Shown here piece by piece: positions 1-8,729 of a stretch of 48,154 bases of DNA (position 1 is the stretch's first letter; every line of letters starts with the position of its first letter). Under the pieces are notes generated by a model. It did not search any database, had not been told where the DNA came from, and was given only the letters and a program-made list of their open reading frames with translations. The DNA lies in the NCBI RefSeq assembly GCF_034111725.1, contig NZ_JAWUWR010000022.1, forward strand, positions 1 through 48,154. Reading direction: 5' to 3'. The position numbers and the translations under genes were made by a program. This stretch comes from Thalassolituus sp034111725 (lineage in GTDB: Bacteria > Pseudomonadota > Gammaproteobacteria > Pseudomonadales > Oceanobacteraceae).

Positions 1-828
1 ACCAAAGCACGACTCAACCTGAAAGATCTAGGGAGGACCGAAAGTATTCGTGATCGCTTTGACGTTTTAATTCATCGTCCCCACGGCATCATCTTGGTGA
101 CTGGACCTACCGGCTCAGGTAAAACCGTTTCGCTCTATACCGGCCTAAATATTTTAAACGTGGAAGGCACCAATATTTCCACCGCAGAAGATCCCGTGGA
201 AATTAACTTGGAAGGTATCAACCAAGTTAACGTGAATGCCCGTGTCGGTCTCGACTTTGCTGCCGCACTGCGATCTTTCTTGCGCCAAGATCCTGATGTG
301 GTGATGGTGGGCGAAATTCGAGATTTAGAAACGGCTCAAATTGCGATTAAAGCCGCACAAACAGGCCACTTAGTACTGTCTACCCTGCACACCAATAGTG
401 CAGCCGAAACACTGACACGTTTGGCCAATATGGGGGTGCCATCATTTAATATCGCCACCTCAGTCAGTTTAATTATTGCCCAGCGTTTAGCTCGCCGCTT
501 ATGCGTGCACTGTAAAGTCCCCGCAGAAATCCCAGAGCACACACTGAAAGAAGTTGGCTTTACCGATGAATTACTTGCAGACGCCGAAATATTCAAACCG
601 GTGGGTTGTGAACACTGCAACCATGGCTACAAAGGCCGCGTCGGTATATATGAAGTGGTGCGCGTTACGGATTCAATATCGCGCATTATTATGGAAGGTG
701 GTAATTCTATTGAAATTTCGGATGCTGCTCGAAAAGAAGGATTTGCCGATCTGCGTACTTCGGCGCTTAAAAAAGTCGTCCAAGGCGTCACTAGCCTAGA
801 AGAAGCAAACCGTGTGACAACCGACTGA
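1..828 (+). CDS. pilB: Type IV pilus assembly ATPase PilB (3' part, 5' end outside window)
   Basis: The frame is open from base 1 to the TGA at 826-828, giving the last 275 residues of a secretion-type AAA ATPase that powers pilus extension at the inner membrane. The Walker A motif GPTGSGKT is followed by VSLYTGLNILN, which is typical of PilB rather than the GspE or MshE relatives. The Asp box (STAEDPVE), Walker B region (VMVGEIRDLETAQIA) and His box (STLHTNSA) follow in order. The tetracysteine zinc site is present as CVHC and CEHC. The C-terminus looks complete. The gene is followed after 44 bp by pilC and then pilD, the usual pil order. Only the N-terminal domain is missing, because of the window edge. 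Confidence 0.95.
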   Translation, partial: TKARLNLKDLGRTESIRDRFDVLIHRPHGIILVTGPTGSGKTVSLYTGLNILNVEGTNISTAEDPVEINLEGINQVNVNARVGLDFAAALRSFLRQDPDVVMVGEIRDLETAQIAIKAAQTGHLVLSTLHTNSAAETLTRLANMGVPSFNIATSVSLIIAQRLARRLCVHCKVPAEIPEHTLKEVGFTDELLADAEIFKPVGCEHCNHGYKGRVGIYEVVRVTDSISRIIMEGGNSIEISDAARKEGFADLRTSALKKVVQGVTSLEEANRVTTD

Positions 829-872
829 CGCTCTGTCACTATTGAACCCTGAATGATGGAAGACAGAATCCT

Positions 873-2102
873 ATGGCTAAACCAATAAAAACAATGACTT
901 TCCAATGGGAAGGCACGAATCGCCGCGGACAAACCGTCAAGGGTGAGCTGAGCGGTCAAAACCCCGCGATGGTAAAGGCACAGTTGCGCAAGCAAGGTGT
1001 TGAGCCGAAAAAAATCAAACGCTTATCGCAACCTTTATTTGGTTTAGGCGGCGGAGTAACAAAGAAACGTATCAAACCTGCCGACATCACCTTTTTCACG
1101 CGCCAAATGGCTACCATGGTGAAAGCGGGTGTACCGTTAGTACAGTCGTTCGATATTGTTGCCGACGGAGGTGATAATATTTAGTTTAGAGAAGTTATCT
1201 ACGCCATTCGCGATTCGGTATCAGCCGGTAATGACTTTGCCTCTGCGCTAAGACAGTATCCGCAATATTTTGACGAACTAACCTGCAACCTGATCGAATC
1301 GGGTGAGCAGGCGGGTGCGCTAGAGTCCATGCTGGATAAAGTCGCTATCTACAAAGAAAAAACCGAAGAACTGAAAGCTAAAATCAAAAAAGCACTTATG
1401 TACCCTATGATCACCTTATTGGTGGCATTTGGGGTAACCGCTATTCTGTTAATCAAAGTCGTACCGACCTTTGATGAGATGTTTAAAAGCTTTGGCGCTG
1501 AATTACCCGCACCAACCCAGTTTATTGTGATGCTTTCCGACTGGATGCAGGCAAATTACCTATATGTCTTTGGTGGGCTAATTTTCCTAGTCGTTGCTTT
1601 TATGCAAGGGATGAAGAAATCACAGTCGTTTCGCGATAATGTCGAAACAACCATGTTGAAGGCACCTGTTTTTGGTGACTTGATCATGAAAGCATCGGTT
1701 GCGCGTTACGCGCGGGTGTTATCAACAACTTTCGCCGCGGGTGTTCCTTTAGTCGAAGCGTTAGATTCTGTCGCCGGTGCCGTGGGCAACGTTGTTTACC
1801 GCAATGCGGTATACAGCATCCGCGACGAAGTCGCATCTGGCCAGCAAATGCATTTTGCCATGCGTGCAACTAAGGTATTCCCGAATATGGTGGTGCAAAT
1901 GACCAGTATTGGTGAGGAATCCGGTGCATTAGATACCATGCTGGATAAAGCAGCTAGTTACTATGAAGCGGAAGTTGATAACGCCGTGGATAATATGACC
2001 TCGTTACTTGAACCTGCCATTATGGTGTTTTTAGGTGTGGTCATCGGTGGCATGATTGTCGCTATGTACTTGCCGATATTTGCCATGGGCGATGCTATTT
2101 AA
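873..2102 (+). pseudogene. pilC: Type IV pilus platform protein PilC, interrupted by an in-frame amber codon
   Basis: PilC is the polytopic inner-membrane platform that couples PilB to the growing pilus. Codons 1-103 (873-1181) read as a normal PilC N-terminus: GQNPAMVKAQLRKQG, then the first T2SSF domain with FFTRQMATMVKAGVPL. A TAG stands at 1182-1184. The same frame stays open to TAA at 2102 and carries the rest of domain 1 (YFDELTCNLIESGEQAGALE), the membrane segments and domain 2 (VARYARVLSTTFAAGVPL). With the TAG read as one residue the protein is 409 aa, the family's usual length, and aligns without a gap to remembered Pseudomonas PilC. The lesion is therefore a single nonsense codon, not a frameshift. 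TAG is an ordinary stop for other genes here (the PEBP gene, trpE, the phosphatase gene). It could be a real pseudogene, a phase or strain mutation, or a base-call error. Confidence 0.9.
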
Positions 2103-2106
2103 TCCT

Positions 2107-2994
2107 ATGTTTTCTAATGTACTAACGGAACTCGCACTACTCAGCACACCTTGGCATATCGCCTTGGTGGCGCTGCTAAGTTTATTGGTCGGTAGTTTTT
2201 TAAACGTCGTTATCTTGCGTCTCCCGATTATGATGTTTCGTAGTTGGAAGCAAGAATGCCAATCGTTAGAAGACGATTTGCCCGATCATCCTGCATTGGA
2301 GGACTTAACTAAGCCCTTCAATTTAGTTAAGCCTGATTCTCACTGCCCTACTTGCCAAGCGCCAGTGAAAGCTTGGCAAAACATCCCGGTAATTAGCTAT
2401 ATATTACTGCGCGGTCGTTGCGGGAAATGTCAGTCTAAAATCAGCCCAAGATATCCAGCCGTTGAAGTAATCACCGCATTAATGAGTGCGGTGCTATTGG
2501 TGCAATTTCCTTGGGGTTGGCCCCTAGCGGCTATGTTGGTATTTACATGGCTACTCATCGCCATGTCGGTTATCGATATTGATCATCAAATATTACCCGA
2601 CACCTTAACATTAGGCCTGCTATGGCTGGGCCTTTTGGTTAACACCCAAGGTCTATTCACCGATTTAACCTCCGCGGTTTACGGTGCGGCTGTTGGATAC
2701 GGTTTGCTGTGGAGTATCTTTTGGATATTCAAACTGTTAACGGGTAAAGACGGTATGGGATTTGGCGACTTCAAGCTACTAGCGGCCTTAGGTGCTTGGT
2801 TAGGCTTGAGTGCTATTCCTGTGATTGTTCTGCTATCGAGTGTCGTTGGGGCTGTCGTCGGTATTGCTGGAATCATTATTCTAGGTCGCGATCGACAATT
2901 ACCCATCCCATTTGGCCCATACTTAGCCATGGCTGGTTGGATTGCAGCACTATGGGGTAACCAAATCGTAGAGTGGTACTTAAGTACACTTTAA
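2107..2994 (+). CDS. pilD: Prepilin peptidase / N-methyltransferase PilD
   Basis: This is the bifunctional aspartic peptidase of the inner membrane that cleaves prepilin leaders and methylates the new N-terminal residue. The 295-residue product starts MFSNVL, four bases after the pilC stop; an upstream in-frame start would lie inside pilC. A first membrane segment (about 18-40) leads into a cytoplasmic domain with the two zinc CxxC pairs (Cys80/83 and Cys105/108) and the usual ISPRYPAVE segment. The catalytic aspartates are Asp157 (in VIDIDH) and Asp221 (in GMGFGDFKLL). At least six hydrophobic segments follow. It completes the pilB-pilC-pilD set. It may also process type II secretion pseudopilins. 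Confidence 0.95.
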   Translation: MFSNVLTELALLSTPWHIALVALLSLLVGSFLNVVILRLPIMMFRSWKQECQSLEDDLPDHPALEDLTKPFNLVKPDSHCPTCQAPVKAWQNIPVISYILLRGRCGKCQSKISPRYPAVEVITALMSAVLLVQFPWGWPLAAMLVFTWLLIAMSVIDIDHQILPDTLTLGLLWLGLLVNTQGLFTDLTSAVYGAAVGYGLLWSIFWIFKLLTGKDGMGFGDFKLLAALGAWLGLSAIPVIVLLSSVVGAVVGIAGIIILGRDRQLPIPFGPYLAMAGWIAALWGNQIVEWYLSTL

Positions 2995-3033
2995 CGTCTA
3001 AAACTGTAACCCACACAATGGGCTAAGGTACGT

Positions 3034-3633
3034 ATGTTAGTAGTAGGTTTAACGGGTGGAATTGGCAGCGGTAAAACGGCTGCCAGTGATTACTTTGCTT
3101 CGTTGGGCATCGCGGTTGTTGATGCCGATGTTGTTGCTCGCGAAGTGGTAGAACCGAATCAACCCGCTTGGCAAGCAATCCTAGAGCGCTATGGCAAGCA
3201 AGCCTTTCTCAGTGATCAATCGCTCGATCGTGCGTGGCTCAGAGGTAAGGTTTTTAGCGACCCTAATGAGCGTATATGGTTAGAGCAACAAACCCATCCG
3301 CGTATCCGTGAACGCTTGATCCAGCAGCTACAAAGCGCAAACTCGGCCTACGCCATTTTGGTATCACCACTGTTATTTGAAAGTGGTCAAAGCGCCTTGG
3401 TACAACGTACTTTATTAGTGGATGTTCCTACCGACATTCAGGTTGCCCGTGCCAGCTCTCGTGATGGCAACGATGAGGAACACATACGTCGTATTATTGC
3501 AGCGCAAATGAGCCGTGAAGATCGTTGTGCGAAAGCAACCGACATCGTTGATAATAGCGCTGATTTAGGTAGCCTGTATCAGCAATTAGAGCCGCTACAT
3601 CAGCACTATTTAGAACTTGCCAAGGCGAGTTAA
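3034..3633 (+). CDS. coaE: Dephospho-CoA kinase
   Basis: CoaE phosphorylates the 3'-hydroxyl of dephospho-CoA, the last step of coenzyme A synthesis, in the cytoplasm. The 199-residue protein has a P-loop at residues 8-15 (GGIGSGKT), the early DADVVAREVV segment that binds substrate, and the LVSPLLFESG region before the lid. The C-terminal part carries the conserved ADIVDNS-like element (here TDIVDNSADLGSLYQQL). It starts 39 bp after pilD and is followed by yacG, matching the pilD-coaE-yacG arrangement of Pseudomonas and relatives. Confidence 0.96.
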   Translation: MLVVGLTGGIGSGKTAASDYFASLGIAVVDADVVAREVVEPNQPAWQAILERYGKQAFLSDQSLDRAWLRGKVFSDPNERIWLEQQTHPRIRERLIQQLQSANSAYAILVSPLLFESGQSALVQRTLLVDVPTDIQVARASSRDGNDEEHIRRIIAAQMSREDRCAKATDIVDNSADLGSLYQQLEPLHQHYLELAKAS

Positions 3634-3669
3634 CAAACTAGATATCCAGTGAAGCACAGAGAGACAACT

Positions 3670-3864
3670 ATGAAAGTGGATTGCCCAACCTGTAAAACCC
3701 CTGTGGAATGGAAACCTGAGAGCAAGTTTCGTCCGTTCTGTTGTGAACGTTGTAAGCTTATAGATCTTGGCGAATGGGCCAGCGAAGGTCACGCGATTCC
3801 TGGAAAGCCAGCCGATGAGATTTTAATGTCTGAAGATTGGGATCAGCTAAAAACGTTAAACTAA
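3670..3864 (+). CDS. yacG: DNA gyrase inhibitor / zinc protein YacG
   Basis: A 64-residue zinc-finger protein starting MKVDCPTC, with the four zinc cysteines as CPTC near the N-terminus and CCERC about 20 residues later. The C-terminal tail RCKLIDLGEWASEGHAIPG is diagnostic of YacG, which binds GyrB and inhibits gyrase. The ATG at 3670 is preferred over an upstream in-frame GTG at 3649 because it places the CPTC motif at the usual distance and has a purine-rich AGAGA stretch just upstream. It follows coaE by 36 bp. Confidence 0.93.
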   Translation: MKVDCPTCKTPVEWKPESKFRPFCCERCKLIDLGEWASEGHAIPGKPADEILMSEDWDQLKTLN

Positions 3865-3899
3865 TTCGAGATAGAGCGTTCTTCTAGGCACGCCCCAGC

Positions 3900-3925
3900 G
3901 CCTCGGTCAGTTAGTGCACCGAGGC
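3900..3925. terminator. Hairpin between converging yacG and receiver-protein gene
   Basis: Perfect 8-bp stem GCCTCGGT/ACCGAGGC with a 10-base loop between two converging genes, overlapping the last codons of the minus-strand gene. There is no clear T-tract on either side, so termination is inferred from position only. Confidence 0.4.
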
Positions 3926-5092
3926 AATAGCAGGGATGGCATTAAGTAATCGATCAAGCTTAGCGTGGTCAACAGAGTCTGAACAAAAAACATTATCTAC
4001 TTGCTCCAAGAATTCACGCAATCCCTCGTCCATTCGCATGCCTTGGTTGAATATACGATTGGTATCGACGACGCCATTCTCCATGATTTTTTGTAATGCC
4101 AACTCTTGGCGCTCGTCCATTCCTAGAAACTGAATGCTACTCTCAACGCCATCCGCCATAGTTTCAACAACGTCGGCGATATCCTTCATTACACCTTTAT
4201 AAGAAGTATCAACATGCTTCATCAGATCTCGCATCTGCCCCGCCATCCGCTTCACTAGTAAACTTTCCATAGCGAGCGACTCTAAATTATCCAACGCCTT
4301 CACCCGCGCATCCGCGCCTTGTAGTAGTGAAAACACGTTATCTTTAATCGCTCCGTACTTTTTGTCATCGTTCACCGGCATATTTTTAACCAACAAAGAC
4401 ACACTGTCGTAATTCATGATTGAGCGACGCCCAAAATCGACGTAACGGCCTTTATCTTTGCACTCTTCCAGCAAGACGGACTCCATCTCTTTTGCCATAC
4501 CATTGGCTTCCATATTTTTTACGGTATGCCGTCCGCGAATTTGCAAACTGCAATTAATGCCGTAACTTTGCAGCGACTTAAATACGCGCATACCCAATTC
4601 ATCAAGGTTGTCACAGCTATTAACATCGAGCAAAAACTGAACATTCACGCCTAAATCCGAAGTGTCCGACATGGCGATAAACGCCATTTCATTGGCTTGT
4701 TGTAGTTGTTGCTTCAGTTGATCATTTGCGACTTTGTTAAAAATTACGCGCATTAGACGTACGTGTAACTCAGGCATGCTTTCCGAATTCACATAGTCAT
4801 CACAACCAGCGTCGTAATAGGCCATTTTTCTATCAAGTTCAGAATCACTGGCGAGTATAACGATTGGCGTATCGGTTGTTGAAGGGTTGTCTTTAAGCCC
4901 ACGACAGACGTCAAGCCAGACAGTCTTTAGGTTATCGACGATATTAAGCAGAACTAATTTCACGTCATCTGCTGATACTTGCCGAATACAATCATCAACT
5001 GAATCAACATGTTCAAGTGCGTATTGTTTTCCGAGCAAGCCAACTAACGCGCCGTTGTCTGCATCTCCCATCACCAAAACCTTGTAGGTCAT
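3911..5092 (-). CDS. Protein with degenerate response-regulator receiver domain and unknown C-terminal region
   Basis: 393 residues, probably cytoplasmic. Residues 3-120 have the receiver fold pattern: a first strand YKVLVMGDAD with the acidic pair, a third strand KLVLLNI, a fourth VILAS and a fifth CDDYV. The phospho-acceptor Asp is replaced by Asn50 and the usual Lys of the fifth strand is missing (YVNSES instead of the common Y-x-x-KP). It therefore looks like a pseudo-receiver that cannot be phosphorylated in the normal way. The remaining 270 residues contain long helical stretches (about 120-150 and 270-350) and no DNA-binding, GGDEF, EAL or kinase motif that I recognise. It is 151 bp downstream of a MalT-like regulator gene on the same strand, with repeated GTTACA sites in between. 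The function is unknown; a protein-protein signalling role is inferred. Confidence 0.75.
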   Translation of the reverse strand: MTYKVLVMGDADNGALVGLLGKQYALEHVDSVDDCIRQVSADDVKLVLLNIVDNLKTVWLDVCRGLKDNPSTTDTPIVILASDSELDRKMAYYDAGCDDYVNSESMPELHVRLMRVIFNKVANDQLKQQLQQANEMAFIAMSDTSDLGVNVQFLLDVNSCDNLDELGMRVFKSLQSYGINCSLQIRGRHTVKNMEANGMAKEMESVLLEECKDKGRYVDFGRRSIMNYDSVSLLVKNMPVNDDKKYGAIKDNVFSLLQGADARVKALDNLESLAMESLLVKRMAGQMRDLMKHVDTSYKGVMKDIADVVETMADGVESSIQFLGMDERQELALQKIMENGVVDTNRIFNQGMRMDEGLREFLEQVDNVFCSDSVDHAKLDRLLNAIPAIASVH

Positions 5093-5135
5093 CGCCCTAA
5101 ACCCCTATAAATGTCGCCTATCGAAAGGTTTAGTA

Positions 5136-5197
5136 CAGGTTACAGACGATTACCATTGCAGGTTACATAACGACCCGAAAGTCATACTAAATGTAAC
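5136..5197 (-). promoter_or_regulatory. Repeated GTTACA elements upstream of the pseudo-receiver gene
   Basis: CAGGTTACA occurs twice in direct orientation (5136-5144 and 5159-5167), 23 bp start to start or about two helical turns. An inverted copy of the core (TGTAAC, 5192-5197) follows. All lie within 110 bp upstream of the start at 5092. The spacing suggests binding sites for a regulator; which one is unknown. The adjacent MalT-like protein is one candidate. Confidence 0.4.
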
Positions 5198-5243
5198 AAT
5201 AGCGCTGCATTTTCCCGGCAATTTAAGAAATTAGTATGAGTCA

Positions 5244-7862
5244 TTACAGTAACATCAGCTCTTTCGCACGATGTATCGCTTGAGTCCTACTTTTGGCTCC
5301 CAATTTCACATTAATTTTGCGAGCATGGGTCTTTACGGTATGCAGAGAGATGTATAGTTGATCAGCAATTTCTTGGTTAGAAAAACCCATTGCCATTTGT
5401 CGTAAAACATCCAATTCCCGATCACTTAAACTAGCTTTTGCACTCAGCTCGGCAATTTTATCCGGATCTGGGCCTTGCAGTAGGCGAGCCAGATCAGGCA
5501 ACCATTGATGCAATTCAAGACCAACGCCTTCTTTCTCTAAAGTTCGTCGCACCAAACCAAACTGGCGTTGACTTTCGTGCTGCTGCTGCGACATAGCCAG
5601 CGCTCCCGCACGAATTAAACGAATGAAGGTCGTCATAAGACCATCGGCATTATTACGCAGCCAATGCTCCGTTTGCTCGAGGCATTGATCCAGTTGATGT
5701 GCCACTAGATATAAACGCGATAAGGTTGCGATGGTGAATCCGGGCAGCATAGGAAACAGTTCTGGACGAGGAATCCGCTCCGAGTCGGCGCCTACGAGGA
5801 GAGGATCAATACAATATTTAGCACGCTTCAGCTTGCCCTGAGATATCCAAACGTTAGCGCGAACAATGTGTAGCCATTGATACGTACCTGGCTCCACTTG
5901 CCAATTTTGCATGCGTCGTTCCGCTTCATCTAATGCATCCAATGCAGCCGTATGACGTCCTTGAGCCGTAAACTGCATCGCCATCACGGCGTAGCCGTAA
6001 CACACAGAGACATCGTGCGCTTGAGTACTTAGAGCAATACCCTGCTGAATAACAATTTGTAACTGGTCAAGTTCTTTGCCTGATAGCCACATTAGAAGTC
6101 CGCGATATAAGAGTAAACGTCCTCGCGGTAAGCGATCCATTTCATGTGGCCGCTCTCCTAATAATTCGAGACCTTGATCAACAATACTCATACTGCGACT
6201 GATATGACCACGGTTTAATTCAATCCGCGCATGATCAAACATAGCCAGAGCTTCCATTGCTGGCGCTCGGAATTTCCGCGAAAGATCCTGCGCAAGACGA
6301 TTCCATACGCGCGCACCATCAGGGTCTTTGGCCGACAACGATAGGTGAGATAGCGTACTACTCATCAAAATGCGTAACGAAAAGCGACTGGCAGGAAGAT
6401 TATCGAGAGCAAACCGGCACAGTCGATCTGCGCGATTCAGCTGCCCTAGCAAGACGGCTAGATAGCCTTGCAAGGCAGAGATCTCATAATCAGCAAGACT
6501 CCCTTCTTGGGTTAAGCGCTGAATCAAATGATCTGCCCGATCGGCCTGATGAGCTAGCAACCATGTCCAAGCCGCAATTTGCATCAAGCGCGGCGAGGCT
6601 AGCAAAATTTGTTCATCCAACTGACTAAACCAGTTGATTAGGCCGTTCATATTTAAATTTGCGAGGATGCTTTCAGCCTCTAACTCTACCCAACGAGCGG
6701 CTTCTTCATCGTCACCACATTGGGATGCATGAGTTAATGCAGCCACCGGCTCTTGCCGCTGACTTAACCAACGATAAGCCAACCGATGCAGATCTTGTCG
6801 ATCTGCAAGAGGGAGTTGTGACGCCAAACACTGTGCCATGACCGGATGCATTCGATACCATCCCTGACGCTCAGTTTGCGGCTCAACAAACAATTCTTTC
6901 GCCAGCGCTTGCTGGAGAAGCGCATGATAATCTGGGCCTACGACATCATTTAACAGCGCTTCATTAAACTGCCCTAAAACACTTAATTGACGCAAAAAAC
7001 TCTGCAAAGGTGGAGACAGTGAACATAAGACCTCCCCTTGCAAATAATCACTCATTTCTGCAAGCGCGACCTGATCATTCACACTATCGGGTTGCCCGGC
7101 CATGCGAAAACAACTTCCCCACAAAGCTAAACCCACAGGCCAACCAAGCAGTCGCTGTTCTATATGCTGCCTGAGTTCCAATGAAGTCTTGAGGCCTTGA
7201 TTCGCTAGCCAATGTTCTTGCTCAGTACCACTGAATGCCAAGTCAGGCATAGTTAAAAAAACGGCATCTTGCAGTGCTGCAGTGCCGATAGCAAAAGGGC
7301 GATAACGACCACTGAACACTAGTTGCACACGATCTGGTCGATAGCGTACGAGTGCCATGAGTAATTGCCAGCTGCTATCGTCGACCAGTGAATGGATATC
7401 ATCAATAAAGATAATGATTTTGCGCTCGCTTGCCGCTAAATCGCGCAACCAAAGCAATAGAATTTTTTCTGCGTGTGGAGCACCGTCAGGCTGACGTAAC
7501 AGGGCCAAAGCGTCAGTAGCTGTTCCCATAAGCTGCTGCTCTGCGGCCTCCAAAAGATGCTCCAGTAATACAGCCATAGGTGCATCAAGACTGTCTAAGG
7601 TAAACCAGATAATACTTTGCTGAGCGCTTTGCTTATCCGCCAAACTCGCCATAACTTGTGTTTTACCGAATCCAGCGGGAGCGGTGAGCCAAACAACAGG
7701 AGCTTTAGACAATGCAGTGGCCAGTATCTCACTGCGATCGATACCACCAGTGGCCAGAACTGGACGCTCGCCTTTGCGCTCAATCCAAGCACCCAGTGCT
7801 TTATGATCAAGGGATGTTAACCATGCATCTCGTGCTCGGTTTGCAGGCGCAGAAAAATCCAT
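5244..7862 (-). CDS. MalT-like LuxR-family ATP-dependent transcriptional regulator (LAL/STAND type)
   Basis: A large regulator of 872 residues from the ATG at 7862. The frame extends upstream to a TTG at 7916 but has no ribosome site there. The N-terminal NTPase has Walker A WLTAPAGFGKTQ (about 58-69) and Walker B KIIIFIDDIHSL. A long helical TPR-like middle region follows. The C-terminus is a GerE/LuxR helix-turn-helix (LSDRELDVLRQMAMGFSNQE, then VKTHARKINVKLGAKSRTQA). Proteins of this class (MalT, AcoK-like) bind an inducer and ATP, oligomerise and activate target promoters. No metabolic operon sits beside it, so the inducer cannot be guessed. The nearest genes are the pseudo-receiver gene downstream and the porin/FMN/PepSY operon upstream on the same strand, separated by a probable terminator. 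Confidence 0.9.
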   Translation of the reverse strand: MDFSAPANRARDAWLTSLDHKALGAWIERKGERPVLATGGIDRSEILATALSKAPVVWLTAPAGFGKTQVMASLADKQSAQQSIIWFTLDSLDAPMAVLLEHLLEAAEQQLMGTATDALALLRQPDGAPHAEKILLLWLRDLAASERKIIIFIDDIHSLVDDSSWQLLMALVRYRPDRVQLVFSGRYRPFAIGTAALQDAVFLTMPDLAFSGTEQEHWLANQGLKTSLELRQHIEQRLLGWPVGLALWGSCFRMAGQPDSVNDQVALAEMSDYLQGEVLCSLSPPLQSFLRQLSVLGQFNEALLNDVVGPDYHALLQQALAKELFVEPQTERQGWYRMHPVMAQCLASQLPLADRQDLHRLAYRWLSQRQEPVAALTHASQCGDDEEAARWVELEAESILANLNMNGLINWFSQLDEQILLASPRLMQIAAWTWLLAHQADRADHLIQRLTQEGSLADYEISALQGYLAVLLGQLNRADRLCRFALDNLPASRFSLRILMSSTLSHLSLSAKDPDGARVWNRLAQDLSRKFRAPAMEALAMFDHARIELNRGHISRSMSIVDQGLELLGERPHEMDRLPRGRLLLYRGLLMWLSGKELDQLQIVIQQGIALSTQAHDVSVCYGYAVMAMQFTAQGRHTAALDALDEAERRMQNWQVEPGTYQWLHIVRANVWISQGKLKRAKYCIDPLLVGADSERIPRPELFPMLPGFTIATLSRLYLVAHQLDQCLEQTEHWLRNNADGLMTTFIRLIRAGALAMSQQQHESQRQFGLVRRTLEKEGVGLELHQWLPDLARLLQGPDPDKIAELSAKASLSDRELDVLRQMAMGFSNQEIADQLYISLHTVKTHARKINVKLGAKSRTQAIHRAKELMLL

Positions 7863-7942
7863 AATCACAACTATTAAAGTATGTTTGAGGCGATGGGTGA
7901 GATATACCCAACGCAATATGTCCGTATAAAACCAGAGGGAAA

Positions 7943-7965
7943 GGCCTGATTCAACTAATCAGGTC
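7943..7965 (-). terminator. Terminator after the porin-FMN-PepSY operon
   Basis: On the minus strand a 9-bp stem (one G-U pair; core CCTGATT/AATCAGG) with a 5-base loop is followed by CTTTCCC. It lies 39 bases after the end of the PepSY gene and about 80 before the LuxR-type gene start, which separates the two units. Confidence 0.55.
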
Positions 7966-8003
7966 GGTTACTTACGATATGTTACTAAATAACTTACAAC
8001 TCA

Positions 8004-8729
8004 TTACTTTCGCGTCTTACTGAACCAAATCCAGCAGCCAGACAATGCTAAAAATAACAACATAACTGCAGCAATATCGACTAACCAAACACCATATGTA
8101 CCTAACCAACGCCCGCTATGCATATCGAGCAGCAATCGCTGCCAACTGATGCTTTTATTACGGCTAGCATCGATTGACAACGGTAATGGAGCTAACTCGT
8201 ACTGTGCTGAGACAATTGCGCTTTTAGACAATAGCTGCGCCGAATAAGTTTCAAGGTCCAACTCATACCAAAGACCAGGGTCTACTTGAACCGCAAAGTA
8301 CTCCTCGTCTGTGCCAACCGCTTTGATATGTTCTAACTGAAAAAATGCCGGATCAATTAATTCTAAAAAAGTCCAATCCGCACTCAACAATAACCACTGC
8401 TCTTCACACACTAAAAGCATTTCGCTATCGGTGCTAGCAAAACCAATCAACTGCGAACACTCACCGAGTATTTTTGCATCCAATAAAACCTGCTGATCGC
8501 TAACATACAGCCAACCATCCTTCGTCGAAATGCCCTGTCGAACCTCAATAGCGGATCCATACGGCAACAATAGCAACGAGCTTTGCGGATAATGCCTATC
8601 TAATTCTAAGTCACCCGTATGGTTGAGTGCTAAGCCACTCAGGGTGACCAATATGACTATAAATGCAGCCGCTAAACCGCTACGGCGATGCCAACGATAG
8701 AGCCAAAATCGTAAACGACGCCCCTTCAT
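8004..8729 (-). CDS. PepSY-associated transmembrane protein
   Basis: 241 residues with a cytoplasmic basic N-terminus (KGRRLRFWLYRWHRRSG), a first membrane helix about 17-35 ending in LSGLALNH, a periplasmic domain of about 170 residues, and a final helix (about 213-235) before SKTRK. This is the layout of small PepSY_TM proteins. His14 and His37 sit at the ends of the first helix, where related proteins are thought to bind haem or pass electrons; that is inference. The start overlaps the preceding FMN-binding gene by one base (TAATG), so the two are translationally coupled. Together with the FMN-binding protein it probably moves electrons across the inner membrane to a periplasmic flavin. 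Confidence 0.8.
   Translation of the reverse strand: MKGRRLRFWLYRWHRRSGLAAAFIVILVTLSGLALNHTGDLELDRHYPQSSLLLLPYGSAIEVRQGISTKDGWLYVSDQQVLLDAKILGECSQLIGFASTDSEMLLVCEEQWLLLSADWTFLELIDPAFFQLEHIKAVGTDEEYFAVQVDPGLWYELDLETYSAQLLSKSAIVSAQYELAPLPLSIDASRNKSISWQRLLLDMHSGRWLGTYGVWLVDIAAVMLLFLALSGCWIWFSKTRK

Noticed and set aside
1182..1184. pilC TAG as programmed recoding (pyrrolysine or suppressor-based)
   Set aside because: Nothing in the flanking sequence suggests recoding, and the affected position is variable in the family. A mutation or error is simpler.
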